DNA of 64,000 bases from contig NW_004955470.1 in assembly GCF_000276665.1 (NCBI RefSeq), positions 3,514,336-3,578,335 of the forward strand, written 5' to 3'. A program made the position numbers and the translations under genes. Source of the stretch: Chinchilla lanigera (taxonomy: Eukaryota > Chordata > Mammalia > Rodentia > Chinchillidae). Positions 1-10,940 of this stretch are shown here, piece by piece. Every line of letters starts with the position of its first letter. Position 1 is the first letter of the stretch. The notes beneath the pieces were generated by a model that did no database searches, was not told the DNA's origin, and saw nothing but the letters and a program-made list of their open reading frames with translations.

Positions 1-705
1 AAAGGCAGCCACAGACAAATACTCCTGGGACACGTAGGGGGCCTTGAAGGCAGATCCAGTCAGTGTCAGAGCCCTACCTCCACCAGATGTCTCAGGACAA
101 AGCATCAGAGCACAGCAGCTGTAAGACCCCACTTCTGATCAAGCTCTGACCAATGAGATAAAAGCTCAAGGTCTAGGGGCAATGTCTGGGAAGATTGTTT
201 AAAAGCTGCCCTCCTTCTGGAATGTGGATATGATGGCATGACTTCCATCAGCCATTTTTGTTCAAGAAGCACTTAAAAGTTAGAAACTGCTTTAGGGTGA
301 TAGAAAGAGAAAAGGATCCCAGGTCACTGACACTTCAGGGTTCTGCCAGGCTAGCCCTGGACGATCTACCTCTATGTCATTTTAGCAGGAAGAACATTTC
401 TGTTTTGCTTTACCCACTGTTATTTTGAGTTTTCCGACATATTCAATAGAACTTAATCCTAAGAGACACCTGACATTAAAAAAAAAAAAAAAACACCCTC
501 TGAGAAAGTCCGATTCCATACAGCAAGAATTCTTATAATAAAGAAAACTCTCATAGGCGGGATTCTGAAGACTCCTGTTCTGAAGACTCCCAGGACTCCT
601 GTTCCTTGGTTATGCAATGAAGCATTTTCAGAATCCTGCTGTATTCTGCTGATGCTTTGTGGATGTAATTAGGATTACGAATCATCTGGTTTAAGGTGGT
701 ACTAA

Positions 706-801
706 GGGCTGGGGATATGGTTCAGCTGCACAACGCCTGCCTGGCAAGTGCCAGGTCCTGAGTTAGACTCTCAGTAACAAACACACACACACACACACAC
801 A
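706..801 (+). repeat. ID-type SINE ending in a CA microsatellite
   Basis: The body reads as a tRNA-like unit: GGGCTGGGGATATGG with an A-box-like region, then GCCTGCCTGGCAAG and a degraded GAGTTAGACTC B box. The usual A-tail is replaced by about 12 CA units (778-801). It is more diverged than the ID copies at 3.4-4.7 kb, so it is an older insertion. Confidence 0.75.
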
Positions 802-899
802 GATGGTACTGGAGTTCAGATGCAGTTCACAGGTGTCTGCACACAGCTTTGTGTTTTGGAGCCTTGGACGGGACCTTTAAGGGGCGGTGCCTACTGGGT

Positions 900-1665
900 G
901 GTCTATGACAATGGGGGCGTGTCCTCAGAAGGGATTTGTGGAGGACCAGCTAGGCGACTGTCTTTGAAAGAGGAGCAATTTCCTCCCTTTCGGCTGAGCC
1001 TGACCCTACTTCCATGTGTTGATATGTACAGAGCTCACTAGGACTTTTCCTTATCCCTTCCACTGGCTTTAAGCAATGCACATCAGCCTAGCTGAGGTGC
1101 TGATGGTAATCTTTGGAGGTGGCAGATGCGCTTCCCGGGACCCCTGTTGTTCTCATGAGTGAGCCAGGATGAGGCGGGATGTGTGAGTCAATGCTCCACG
1201 CTGTTGGCTGGGATTGAGCCTTGAGTTAGAGGCTATGACTTCCTGAGGCTTCAAACATTACACATCAGAGCAGAAGCACCAACTCTAAAACATTAGATAC
1301 CATCTCAATTGTGTTATGCAGATTACTCGTTCTGTATCCTTCTCTCTGCATTTGCAGAGGTGATTTCAGGCCTCCCACCTAGCCCAGCTCAGGGCACTCA
1401 CCTACTTCCCACAGTTCTCATAGTCACTCATCTTCAAGCCACTCCCTTCTTCATGAATGAATAAAACCTGGGTTCAGCCTTGTGTCGAGGCCTTTCTTCC
1501 AGATAGCCAGCATCATGGCTGGACTTAGGACCCACTGGCTCCCCATAACTACAAATATGCCTTAGTGTCTTTATTCTCACCATGGGTTGCACTGGAAGAG
1601 GTAGATTGGAATTAACTCACCAGAATTCCAATAACTTTGCATGAGATTACAAATACAAACTTCCT
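900..1665 (+). repeat. Dispersed LTR-like repeat, copy 1 of an inverted pair
   Basis: This segment matches, in reverse complement and in the same order, about 775 bp at 25815-26590. Landmarks are the block ending near 1660 (ATTACAAATACAAAC) and one near 935 (GTGGAGGACCAGCTAGGCG). Identity by eye is near 90% at the right end and lower toward the left. An AATAAA at about 1460 and a MaLR-like 3' end near 1900-1970 suggest an old retroviral LTR. No open retroviral gene is present. The family name is uncertain. Confidence 0.6.
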
Positions 1666-1740
1666 GGGCCACGATGAGAACTGGGAAGGGCTCTCTATAG
1701 GGACTGTGGGATGCCTTTGGCTTCCTGTTTCCAGGGTAAT

Positions 1741-1816
1741 CTCTGTCTCTCTGCCTCTCTGTCTCTGTGTCTCTTTCCATCTCTGTCTCTGTGTCTCTGT
1801 CTCTCTCTCTCTCTTA

Positions 1817-1852
<36 letters not shown>
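1741..1852 (+). repeat. Compound (TCTG/TC)n-(CA)n microsatellite
   Basis: A pyrimidine tract of CTCTGT and TC units (about 1741-1814) runs directly into about 17 CA units (1818-1852). It lies inside the LTR-like block and is likely length-variable. Confidence 0.95.
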
Positions 1853-1855
<3 letters not shown>

Positions 1856-2500
1856 CCGCCATGGTGTGTCAGTCAAGAGGGTCCTCCCAGTGCCACTTTA
1901 AAGAAACTTCTTTATAGTTAGCCTGCCTTAGGTAATTTGTTATAGTATGGAAAGATGGACCAATACAGACAGGGAACCCACCCTAGATTGCCCAGACTGC
2001 CCATTGTACATCCTTAAATGCAGGCCAGGAAGCAGATGAATCAGTTGGAGAAATGAGCTGGGATAAGTAAGGGTAACATCATAGAAGGGGACAGCAGAGG
2101 GATTTTCACAGGCGAGAGGATCTGGTGGCCCATTGCTGCTTTTGAGGTATAGGGGTCTCCTTACAATGACCAGAGATCTTTGGGAACCAAGGGCAGACCA
2201 TGGGTGACAGCCAACAAGAAAACAGGGACCTCAGACTTATGACCACAGGGAATTGGATACTCCACCTGAAGGAAGTTGGGAATCGATTCTTCTACTCCAG
2301 AGCTTCAGTGAGAGCTCAGGGAATCAGCCCACTTCATCTGCAGCACGCAAGATCAGAGCAGAAAGCTGGCTTGGTCACATGCTTACTCCTGATACAGATG
2401 TGTTGTTGGAGTTTGTAGTTGTTTCAGAAACGAGAAAACAAATACAAAAACCTAATTAACTTTACTTAAAATGTTAAATGTTAAAATATTAAATGTTTAG

Positions 2501-2615
2501 GCATGGAGGTACACACCTGTAATCCCAGCACTTTGGGAGCCTGAGGCAGAAAGATTGTAAGTTCAAGCCCAGCCTGGGCAACTTAGCAAGACCCTGTCTT
2601 AAAATTTGGAAAAAA
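2501..2615 (+). repeat. B1 (7SL-derived) SINE
   Basis: It starts with a 7SL-like head containing CACCTGTAATCCCAGCAC and GAGGCAGAAAGATTG, continues through AGCCTGGGCAACTTAGCAAG and ends with GACCCTGTCTTAAAA plus an A-rich tail. It is a monomeric rodent B1. Confidence 0.85.
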
Positions 2616-2842
2616 AATGAAGTATTTGGAAAAAGAGCTTATAATATAGTTAAAAATAAAATAGTACAAAAATCACTATCCTGAAGATCAGCCAAGCCCT
2701 ACCCTACCCTGGATCCTGAAATCAATTCCTTTTTCTGCTATTACCTCCATATTTCAAAATAATAAGCTTAAATTGCTATAAGTAGAGTTATGACCTTATA
2801 AGTTGCTTATTCTCTGTGAGGTTAAAATGTGGCTCTTCTGTT

Positions 2843-2992
2843 TTGTTTTGTTTTTTGAGACAGGCTCTTGCTATGCAATTCAGGCCGGCCTTGAGCTCAC
2901 TTTGTACAGGCTGGCCTCAAACTTGCAACGATCCTCCTGCCTCGGTCTCCTGAGTGCTGGGATTACAGGTGTGCGCCACCATGCACAGCAAA
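2843..2992 (-). repeat. B1 SINE, minus orientation
   Basis: A T-rich start with TTTTTTGAGACAGG is followed by two TCAGGC/ACAGGC-TGGCCT modules (the internal B1 duplication) and TGAGTGCTGGGATTACAGG. Flanking AAAATGTGGCTC (about 2823) and AAAATGCGGCTC (about 2990) look like an old target-site duplication. Confidence 0.85.
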
Positions 2993-3354
2993 ATGCGGCT
3001 CCTTTACACCACGCCCCTTCATCTTTTCTCATACCAGAGTAGCTCTGTGATGAGTTAATTCCACACCGAGGGTCAGCCTGATTGCTACCTATGCGCCATG
3101 ATTGTATCTCCCTTCTTACTCTGTGGTCTATGAACTCCCTTGCTTGGCAATTTGCATCAATTACAAATAGATCTTATTTCCAGATACGGCAACAAGCACC
3201 TCTGCAGAGTTTGTCTCTTGCCCCTACACACAAGTACACACGCACGCACATGAGCACTCTAACACAGCATGGTGGAGGCTGGGTTTGCGGCCAGCTGTCA
3301 CTCTGAGGCATCTCTTTGCCTCTCTTTTGTGATAAATACATTGCTTCCTGTATC

Positions 3355-3360
<6 letters not shown>

Positions 3361-3410
<50 letters not shown>

Positions 3411-3495
3411 GTTTTTCTCCAGTACCGGGAACCGAACTCACGACCTTGCGCTTGCCAGGCAGGCGCTTTTGCCGCTGAGCTAAATCCCCAGCCCC
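3361..3495 (-). repeat. Young ID SINE, minus strand, with an 18-bp target-site duplication
   Basis: The insert is a 49-base T run (its A-tail) followed by the reverse complement of an ID body. A perfect 18-bp repeat, GCTTCCTGTATCTTTCTC, flanks it at 3343-3360 and 3496-3513. A long uninterrupted tail with an exact duplication indicates a recent L1-mediated insertion. Confidence 0.95.
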
Positions 3496-3623
3496 GCTTC
3501 CTGTATCTTTCTCATTCTTGGCTTACACCATCATTTGGAGGAGCACATCCTCTAGTAAACTTCACAGAAACAATGGAGGATATATTAATGTTTAGGTCTG
3601 TTGGGTCTAAAATGGTCATCTTG

Positions 3624-3731
3624 GGCTGGGGATTTAGCTCAGCGGCACAGAGCCTGCCTTGGCAAGCGCGAGGTCGTGAGTTCGATTCTCGGTACCAGAA
3701 AAAATCAAAATAATAATAATAATAATAAAAT
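3624..3731 (+). repeat. Young ID SINE with (TAA)n tail
   Basis: The body is a near-consensus ID (GGGCTGGGGATTTAGCTCAG through GAGTTCGATTCTCGG) ending in a tail remodelled to TAA repeats. Flanking copies of AAAATGGTCATCTTG (3609-3623) and AAAATGATCATCTTG (3732-3746) differ at one base. Confidence 0.93.
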
Positions 3732-3809
3732 AAAATGATCATCTTGATGCCTCTGAAATGGTAGTTGGTCTGGTTACACAAATCTCCTGGAAGATCATAG
3801 GTCCCTGCA

Positions 3810-4940
3810 TTTGGCACAATTTTACCATCTTCCACTTCTGGAGGTCCCTAAAGCAGTGTCCTTGGCACTTGTGAGCACCCGGTCCACGCTATTCTGCATT
3901 TGGAAGCCCTGCTCCCCACCTTCTGCATCGGGAAGTCACCGTCCCTGGTCTTGCACCTCAGGAAGGCACAGCAAGTTGTCTCTACCCTTGGAGGGTCCTC
4001 TTTTGCCACACCCTACATTCGGCTGTCACGGCTCCAACACACTCTGCATTTGGACAGAGCAATACCAGTGTTCTCTGTGTCCCCTTACTCTGCAGATTTA
4101 GGAGGCACCTCTTTGCCTCCTGCTTTGGAAGGTGCTGCTCCACCACCCTGCTCATCTGCAGACGGGAACTCATGGCCTCCAGCTGCACACTGGCTGCTTG
4201 CCTGACCTTTACAGGTGAGCCCTGCCGGCCCCTCTTCCTGTGGAAGTCAACCCTCCCTGTCCTCAACTGCCTTGATCACTCCACAGACTTAGGTATTTTA
4301 AAGGCACTTGCTCCAGTGTCAAGGTTTTGGACACCGTGCCCCCATGTTCTCTGCATGTGGAGGCAGAGTCCCCTTGGCCCTGGGTGAGGAAGGCACTGCC
4401 CCTCACTCTGCTGTGTTTGGAAGCAGCGCCCCAATAGCTGCTGTGTGTGGATGTCTCGTCTCTTTCCTTGATCTTCATGGAGAGTGACTGTCATGCTGTC
4501 CAGTGCATTTTGCAGGCACAGCTGCGGAGTTCTCTGCTCCCACTCTGCTCCTCTCACTGTGTGCCACACCCACTGGGCCCCCTTCCTGCATTCATTTGAT
4601 TTTTTTTTTTTTTCCAGTACCAGGAATCAAATTTACAACCTTGCGCTTGCCAGGCAGGCGCTGTGCCGCTGAGCTAAATCTCCAGCCCCCTGCATTCATT
4701 TGAATGTCACTGATCAGTCTGCATTTGGAGCCCATGCCCAGAGGTCCTATGCTGCTAAAGCAGTCCCTCCACCATTCCCTGCATTTTCAATCACTGCTCT
4801 GCCCTCCTCTGCCCCTGGAAGAGATCCTTGGCCTCCTCTGCCTCTGGGAAACACTATCCCACTCTCCCCTGTACTTGGGTGTCACCACTCCGCTGACTTC
4901 TGCTTTTGAGGCTCTTCCTCTGCATTGGGTTGAACAGTGG
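3810..4940 (+). repeat. Decayed tandem repeat, about 30-bp degenerate unit
   Basis: A motif close to CTCTGCATTTGGAAGCACTG recurs irregularly through about 1.1 kb, for example near 3892, 3923, 4048, 4122, 4352, 4420, 4720 and 4920, usually followed by a C/T-rich stretch. Spacing is roughly 30 bp or multiples. Units are too diverged for a clean array, so this reads as an old minisatellite. One ID SINE is inserted inside a unit at 4600-4688. No long open frame spans the block. Confidence 0.5.
4600..4688 (-). repeat. Young ID SINE, minus strand, inside the tandem block
   Basis: A T run and CCAGTACCAGGAATC begin the reverse complement of an ID body, ending at GCTAAATCTCCAGCCCC. A perfect 15-bp duplication, CCTGCATTCATTTGA, flanks it (4585-4599 and 4689-4703). 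Confidence 0.93.
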
Positions 4941-7089
4941 GTGTGAGGCGGGACCTTTGTTCACAGGTTCTGTCCGTTTCCAGCTGGTATTTGGCACTCC
5001 CAGTAGTGCCCCAGGGCGCCCCACAGGCCATCAAGACCTTGGCATCTACAGACATGATGGGGACAGTGTGACTCTCCAGATAGTCCTGTGACAGGGACCC
5101 AGGGACCCAGGGCTGCCCTGGCTCAGTCTTCTGGCCCATCCGAACCCCCTGTGGAGCTCACAAACCACCAAAGCCTGGATCCCTGGAGATTCCATCTCGG
5201 GCTGTGGGGTACAGGGCAGGCATCTGCAGGTAACTCCGACAGGAGCCAGGATGAGACCCAAGGCCCTCCCTCAGTCATGTGTACCCCTCCCCTCTACTCT
5301 TGCAGTCCTGCCTTACTGCTGACCTGCAAGGTCCTGCTCAGGTGACAGCACCCATACAGCCCCCACCCCTTTAAAAACCACTCCTTGAATGAAGATGGTG
5401 GGATCTTGCTTGTGACCAGGAAGAGAAGGTACCCTCAGGGAAATGAGCAGTGGTGCCAAACCCCCTTCCATAGCTGGCATCACTTTGGGTAAGCCTGTGT
5501 TTTCCAGAAGCACCTCCCACAGGGCTGCAGCACATTCAGACCCCGACAGTGCTCCCCGTGAGGAGGCTTGTCCTTATTTTGTGTGTTGTGATGCTTGTGT
5601 TTCAGTGAGCAGTGGCTTTGCATCAGACAAACCCATGGCATGACACCTGTCACGAGACCTTGGCCTTCCCTGAAGACCTGGGGATGAGGGACAGTTTTTG
5701 CAGATCACCCAGGAGGAAAGGCTTTGTCTGTGAAAAGGGTTCCATAAAGCAACCTTATGATTTCTCTGTGCAAATGACATCCTGGAATCCAGGAAACCAC
5801 CAAACACATGCTTTGGACACACTTGTAGCATTGGGTGTGGGAGAACCAGGGCCTCTTATGTCAGGTCCCTTTGCCTTCCCCAGCCCAGGGCAGGGCGCTG
5901 ACACTTTCAGCTCTGTACTCAGCTGTGGAGGAACCAGCTTCATGTAGAGAGTGTGCTGTGGGAGTTGGCCTTCAAGAGCAGCACCTGTCCTCATCCTGCA
6001 GTCCTTCCTCGACCCTGAACCGGGTAGAGAACAAGGTTGAGAATGGGTGGGAGGAGTGGGGCTGGGCTCAGAGCTCTCAGTTGGCTCCTGCATGAAAGTC
6101 CAGAAACTAGAGCTTAAGCTTTACCTGACCTTCCTGTCCCTCTGCTGGCCTGGAGGGCTGGGTGTCTATCGGCACAGGAGTCTTCTTGTGGCATGGTAGC
6201 CTTGGTCCTGCCTGGAGGCCAACCCTGCCCGCCCCATCTGGTCACAGTGTCTCTAGAGGGAGCCCGAACTGCAGAGCAGAGCTGAGCCACACTGCCTGCC
6301 CTTCGACCTCAGGACCATCCAGCATTACTGAGCATCTTAGCCGTCTGGCCACGATACTCCTGCCAACTCGCGGCAGCTAATCCCTGACAGTTCTTTGTTT
6401 CCACACACAGTTCCGAGTCTAGGAGTCTGTGAGTTGGCCAGGCCACTTCTCAGGCTCCACGCCGTGCTGTGGATGTGAACCTACCATTCCAGTCCGTGGA
6501 GATTCCTTTGACTCCTCCCTCTGTCATCACGACCATGCACCTTTCCCCCAGTTTGGTGCAGCTGACCATTTTGATAAGATGATTTCTAGGTGCTGAGCAC
6601 AGACAGGCCTTGATCCAGAGCAGGCGGCGCCGCCAGAAATTTCCCGGTGCACTTTGGGTCTTGTTTTTCAATCCAGCTGGCCTTCTCAGCCAGGCTCCTC
6701 GCTGTGCTGGGGGTGGGGGTGGGATCTTCAGGCTGAACCCCCCCCCCAAATCCCCACTGCTGAGGAGCCTGTGCTCCTTGGTCCTGTGTCCTCCTAGGGA
6801 CAAGGATGAGGCTGCTTTTCCCCAGCCACAGTGTAAGATCGTCTCCTTCAGACTGTTGCTGCGGGGCTCCTGAGCAACTGGACAGACTCACTCCGGAGAC
6901 TGGGGGTCCCACAAAGTTCTGAGGCTGAGACACCACAGCCATGAGCTGCTGAGAGGAAAACACAGACACAAGTCACCTCCAAAAAGGGAACGAACGTGGC
7001 CATCTTCCCTTGCGCATATGGGCTGGGAAGAGACTGGATTAGAGAAGTACTGCTGCTATGGCTGGATAGGTCTGGGTGCTGGATAGGCC

Positions 7090-7480
7090 CCCCAGCTAAT
7101 GTGCTGGAAGCTTGGTCCTCTTGTGGCGACGCTGAATGCTGGAACCCTTAAGAGGTGGCCCAGTGGAAGGTGGCTGGGTCACTCGGGACCTTGCCCTTGG
7201 AAGAGAGTGATACCGGTCTCTGAGTTAGTTCTTTTGAGAGCAAGTAGTTGTAAAACAGCAAGGCTGGCCTCTCCTGCTCTCTGGCCTCTGGTCTCACCAC
7301 GGGACCTCTCTGCACTTGTTCCCACCATTGTGGTGCCATTCACCACGGGGCCACACTGGAGCCCAGCAGAAGCCGGAGCCAGGCTCTTGGACCTCCAGAA
7401 TTGTGAAATAAACCTCTTTCCCTTACAAGTTGCTCAACCTCAGCTAACGGCTTACTGCAGTAGGAAATGAACTAAGTTGA
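7090..7480 (+). repeat. MaLR-like solo LTR, plus orientation
   Basis: The stretch has the familiar order of a mammalian MaLR LTR: GCTGGAACCCTTAAGAGGTGG, GTGGAAGGTGGCTGGGTCA, a pyrimidine-rich centre, then AATTGTGAAATAAACCTC with its polyadenylation signal and an end near GAAATGAACTAAG. It is a non-coding remnant with no flanking internal retroviral sequence. Confidence 0.65.
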
Positions 7481-8269
7481 TACTGGGTAGGAACAGCAGC
7501 TCATCTATGTGTGTCCATTATCTTTCTAAGTCAGACTCTTCGGGGGCTTCCCAGATGCTACTGGACAGTACGGGAGCCCTTAACTTCAAGGTCCTGCAAA
7601 CTAGATTTCCACGTCTGTCTTCTCCTAGAGGGACCACGACTGCTGTGCCCTCTCCTGACCTTGGAGACAGAGGAAGTCTGGGTATTGCGGAGGAGGATAC
7701 ACTTGCAGGCCTGCAGCCCTGAGGAGATCTGGCCCACACTAGAGACATCATCCTCCCATTCGATGCAGAGAACAAGAAGTCTTAGGGACACAGTGACCTT
7801 CTGCTCCCCCAGGGACGAACCTGGCCATGCCGAGGGTACAGAGCCTCCCCAACTGGCCTTTTGCAGAGTCTGTTTGGTACCAGGCTGCCGTTTCTAGAAA
7901 AACTTGCCACGGAAAACCCGAGCACCACCATCTCTGCCCAGTGTCTCTGTCCTTTCTGACTGGCCACATCCAACACAGCTGCCTGAGGTCCCAGCACACC
8001 TGCTACCTTGCAGCCTGTGCCCAGTGGCCACACTGAAACCACACCTGGCCTGCAGTCACTGTCACAGAGACCCTTAAGCCCTCATTGACCCTCACCTACT
8101 TCTTGTGGCCTCTCTTTGGACGTTGCCCATCCTTTCCTCTTGCCAGGGACGGCTGCTCACCACAGACCCTCCTCCCTTCTGCCCCATCCCCTTCATCCCT
8201 TCCGCCCAGGCTCACAGCATACAACAAACAGTTTGCAGACTGTCCTGTTGACTCCTCAGCCCCTAGTGA

Positions 8270-8384
8270 TTTTTTATTTTGAGACAGTCTCTTTTTAAGT
8301 CACTAAGGTGCCCAGGCTGGTCTTGAACTTCCCACCCACCTGCCAGAGTGCTGGGATTACAGGCATGTGCCTCCGTGCCTGGCT
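8270..8384 (-). repeat. B1-family SINE, minus orientation
   Basis: TTTTATTTTGAGACAGTCTC is followed by CCCAGGCTGGTCTTGAAC and AGTGCTGGGATTACAGGC, the reverse complement of a B1 body, shorter and more diverged than the copy at 2.84 kb. Confidence 0.8.
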
Positions 8385-8929
8385 CCTGTGGATTCTTCCT
8401 TCAGTTCACCTTCAGACTCTGGCCATGAGAAAATGTCTTAGCTTTAAAGATACACACAGCCCATGGCTTACTCTGGTTCAACTTAACAGTTTTGCAGTTT
8501 ACGTTGGTATAAAATCGTGCCTATACATCCATTCTGTTTTTCACGTTCGGTACAAAATCAATAAATGACATGAGACAGTCAACACTTCACTATAAAATAG
8601 GCTTTGTACTAGACACTTTTGCCCAACGGGAGGCTGATGTAAGCGTTCAGTTATAGCAGCAGCTCCACTGCTGTGCCCGCACCCCATCTGCTCTCCGCAT
8701 GGGGCTGGGGACATTAGGAGCTCAGGGCTGACAGATGGTTCCATCAAGAACCTGATTGGGAAGGCAACCCAGGGCACTGGCTCCCGGCCTGGCCGCTGAC
8801 TCAGAAAGTGCCTTCTTTCCTGCCTCAATTTCCCCACCTGACAAACAGGCAAGTTCAGTATCCTCACCACCCTCAGCACCCGCAGGCTGAGGAAGAGGCT
8901 AGGTATGTTTTTGTTTTTCCTTGGGGAAA

Positions 8930-9020
8930 TCTTCCCTTCAAAATGCACTGCTTTATGATATACACTTATGCAAACAATTGCAGTCATCAGCGACTGCTTT
9001 AATTATGATAATTGAGGAGA
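8930..9020. promoter_or_regulatory. Candidate non-coding regulatory element
   Basis: This AT-rich patch stands out in GC-rich surroundings. It contains TGCAAACAATTGCAG, a forkhead-like site with a palindromic core, then CAGTCATCAGCGACTG and TTTAATTATGATAATTG, which carries homeodomain-type TAAT cores. Repeats are absent. Function is inferred only from motif density. Confidence 0.25.
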
Positions 9021-10539
9021 AGGAGAGAGAGAATGGATAATGAACGAAGGGCCTGCTTATTTCCCAAGTCCCCCCGCCCCAAAGACTTCAGTTGCCTCCT
9101 GGAGCCAGGACCCAAGTCCAGAACCACAAGGGCACCCAAGTCAGAAGAGACAAAAGGATCAGTGGCAGTTACTAATGGGCCGGTAGGTGGAGTCTACCAA
9201 GCCCGGCAAGGGCTATTTCCATCCTGCGGTGACGGTGACGGGGCTAAAGTTAGACCTTGATCGCTGGGGAGTCATTCTAACAGCTGGAACGGGAGCGGGA
9301 GGGGGGCCACGTGGGCACAGCCTGCAGTCAGGGCAGAGAGAGCAGGCAGTGGGCCTCCAGAGGACTCTCCTGATCCACCACCTGCTTCCCCTGGATGAGG
9401 TGCCAGGGCACCCACAGCCCATTGCTCACTGCAGCCCCAGTCTTCATCTCTGAGTCACCCTTTGATGAAGTCCCATCTGCACCCCGTTATTAGCTGGGTC
9501 GTGCCTCCAATGACTATTCACTCTTGTTCCCCAGCTCTGAGACGGCAGAGAAGGAAAGGTAAAGACTGAGGGGCTGCCTCAGCCCTGACTCAAACTTGAG
9601 TGCCCTGACCCGAGCAGAGACACCCCTCAACCCCTGTGCCTCTCACCTGCACTCCCTTAGCCAGCACTCAACCTCCAAGCCTGGGTGGGCTTGGGGGTCC
9701 CGAGGGCCACTAAGCCAGACTGCCCACCCAAGCTCCCAATGGCGGTAGGGGAGGGGGCTGCCATGGAAAGTCACAAACTTCTATTCTCCTGTTAAACACA
9801 AAGAACACAAAGCTAATGCATAAATGAGCAAAGGAGAATAAAAAATCGCCCATTATTCTTGGATGTGATTGCTGCTTTAGGCCACCAGTGCTGGTACTGT
9901 CCTGTAATCTCCTTATTCAGGCATTTCGATACCTTTCAGGTCCAAAGAGACATTTTTACATCCTTCAGTGGCATCCCCTACCCATTCAGCAATATCTCCC
10001 CATGCCCTGCCTGGCTACAGGCAACATCCTGGTTACTGGGCATAGAGCCATTTACAAAACAGGCCTGTGGAGACACATCCTCGGCATATGCCCTGGTACT
10101 CCCAGCTAGGGACTGGAAGGGCAGGGCTGGAGTAGAGGGCACACCTCCCTTTGGGGTTCGCTCTCCCGAGAGTGCACCTGTCAGGGTTGCTCCACACTGG
10201 ATCGGCATGCACCACCAGGGGGACACAGCAGGGCCCAGCAGAAGCAGAGGGGGGGAGCCTGCTCCTAGGACACTTTGAGCCAGATCTTCACTAGAGGGCG
10301 TCATTTTCTGGGCAGCAGGGGCTGAGTGTGGGACATACTGTTTGAAATCGGGCCACCCCAACACTCCAGAGGTGCCGAGGTGCAGAGGCACTTCCTGGGC
10401 CCAACCCAGGAAGGCAGCCGGGCCCAGGGTCTGGGGGAGGGGACAGGGAGCCCCAGCTTCCACACTGACTGTCAAGGGCGTCTGGCTCAGGCCCAGCCCC
10501 CTACCCCAGGTCCCCGCCCCTGCCCTTCCTACGCTCCTG

Positions 10540-10940
10540 TGCCCAGGTAGCTCCGGAGCCCAAACCTGTCGGGCCGGTTTTGAGAGAGGCAGGGACAGAG
10601 GGAGGAAGGCTGCGAAGGATGCACGGCCTGCCCCGGGCTCGCCCGCTCCCTCCACCGACTGCACCCGTCCTGCCCACCCGCCCGACCCCATGAGGCGCGC
10701 ACCCGGCCTCCTGGCGCCCCTGCTGGGCCTGGGCCTGGGACTGAGCCTGAGGCTGCCGGGGGTGCTGGCCAGCGACTGCGGGTCCCTCGGGCAGGCGCAG
10801 CGCCTGTCGTTCGCTCCGGCGGCCAGGACGCGGTGGCTGGCGCCTCTCGTGCGCCCGCCGGGACCCCTGGACCCGCTCTATGGCGCTGTGCGCCGCTTCC
10901 TCGCCCTGGTGCAGCTCAACCCTTTTCCTTCGGGTGAGTG
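10540..10940 (+). promoter_or_regulatory. PROM2: PROM2 promoter-proximal, CpG-rich region and 5' UTR
   Basis: GC content and CpG frequency rise just upstream of the PROM2 start codon and stay high through exon 1. No TATA box is visible in the 150 bp before the ATG, in keeping with a CpG-type promoter. The transcription start cannot be placed from sequence; the 5' UTR probably begins within 10.4-10.65 kb. Confidence 0.45.
10690..10933 (+). CDS. PROM2: PROM2 coding exon 1 (residues 1-81)
   Basis: It encodes a Leu-rich signal peptide starting [17 protein letters not shown] and the start of the extracellular N-terminus, with Cys at the mature end. The ATG matches the family start, and an upstream in-frame run lacks similarity. 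It ends in phase 1 before GTGAGT. Confidence 0.95.

Larger units (their letters stand above)
1..10339. other. Intergenic region upstream of PROM2
   Basis: No coding exon is recognised here. The open frames are short, lack splice context or run through repeats. The recognisable content is SINEs, LTR-like fragments, a decayed tandem block at about 3.8-4.9 kb and microsatellites, each listed separately. I see nothing recognisable in 1-700, 5000-7085, 7490-8265 and 9020-10330, apart from the candidate regulatory patch at 8.93-9.02 kb. Confidence 0.6.

Noticed and set aside
3624..3700. Possible tRNA gene
   Set aside because: The A and B boxes belong to an ID SINE with target duplications and a 3' tail; it is not a folded tRNA gene.
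9978..10691. 237-codon minus-strand ORF upstream of PROM2
   Set aside because: Antisense to the CpG-rich promoter; no domain and composition-driven.
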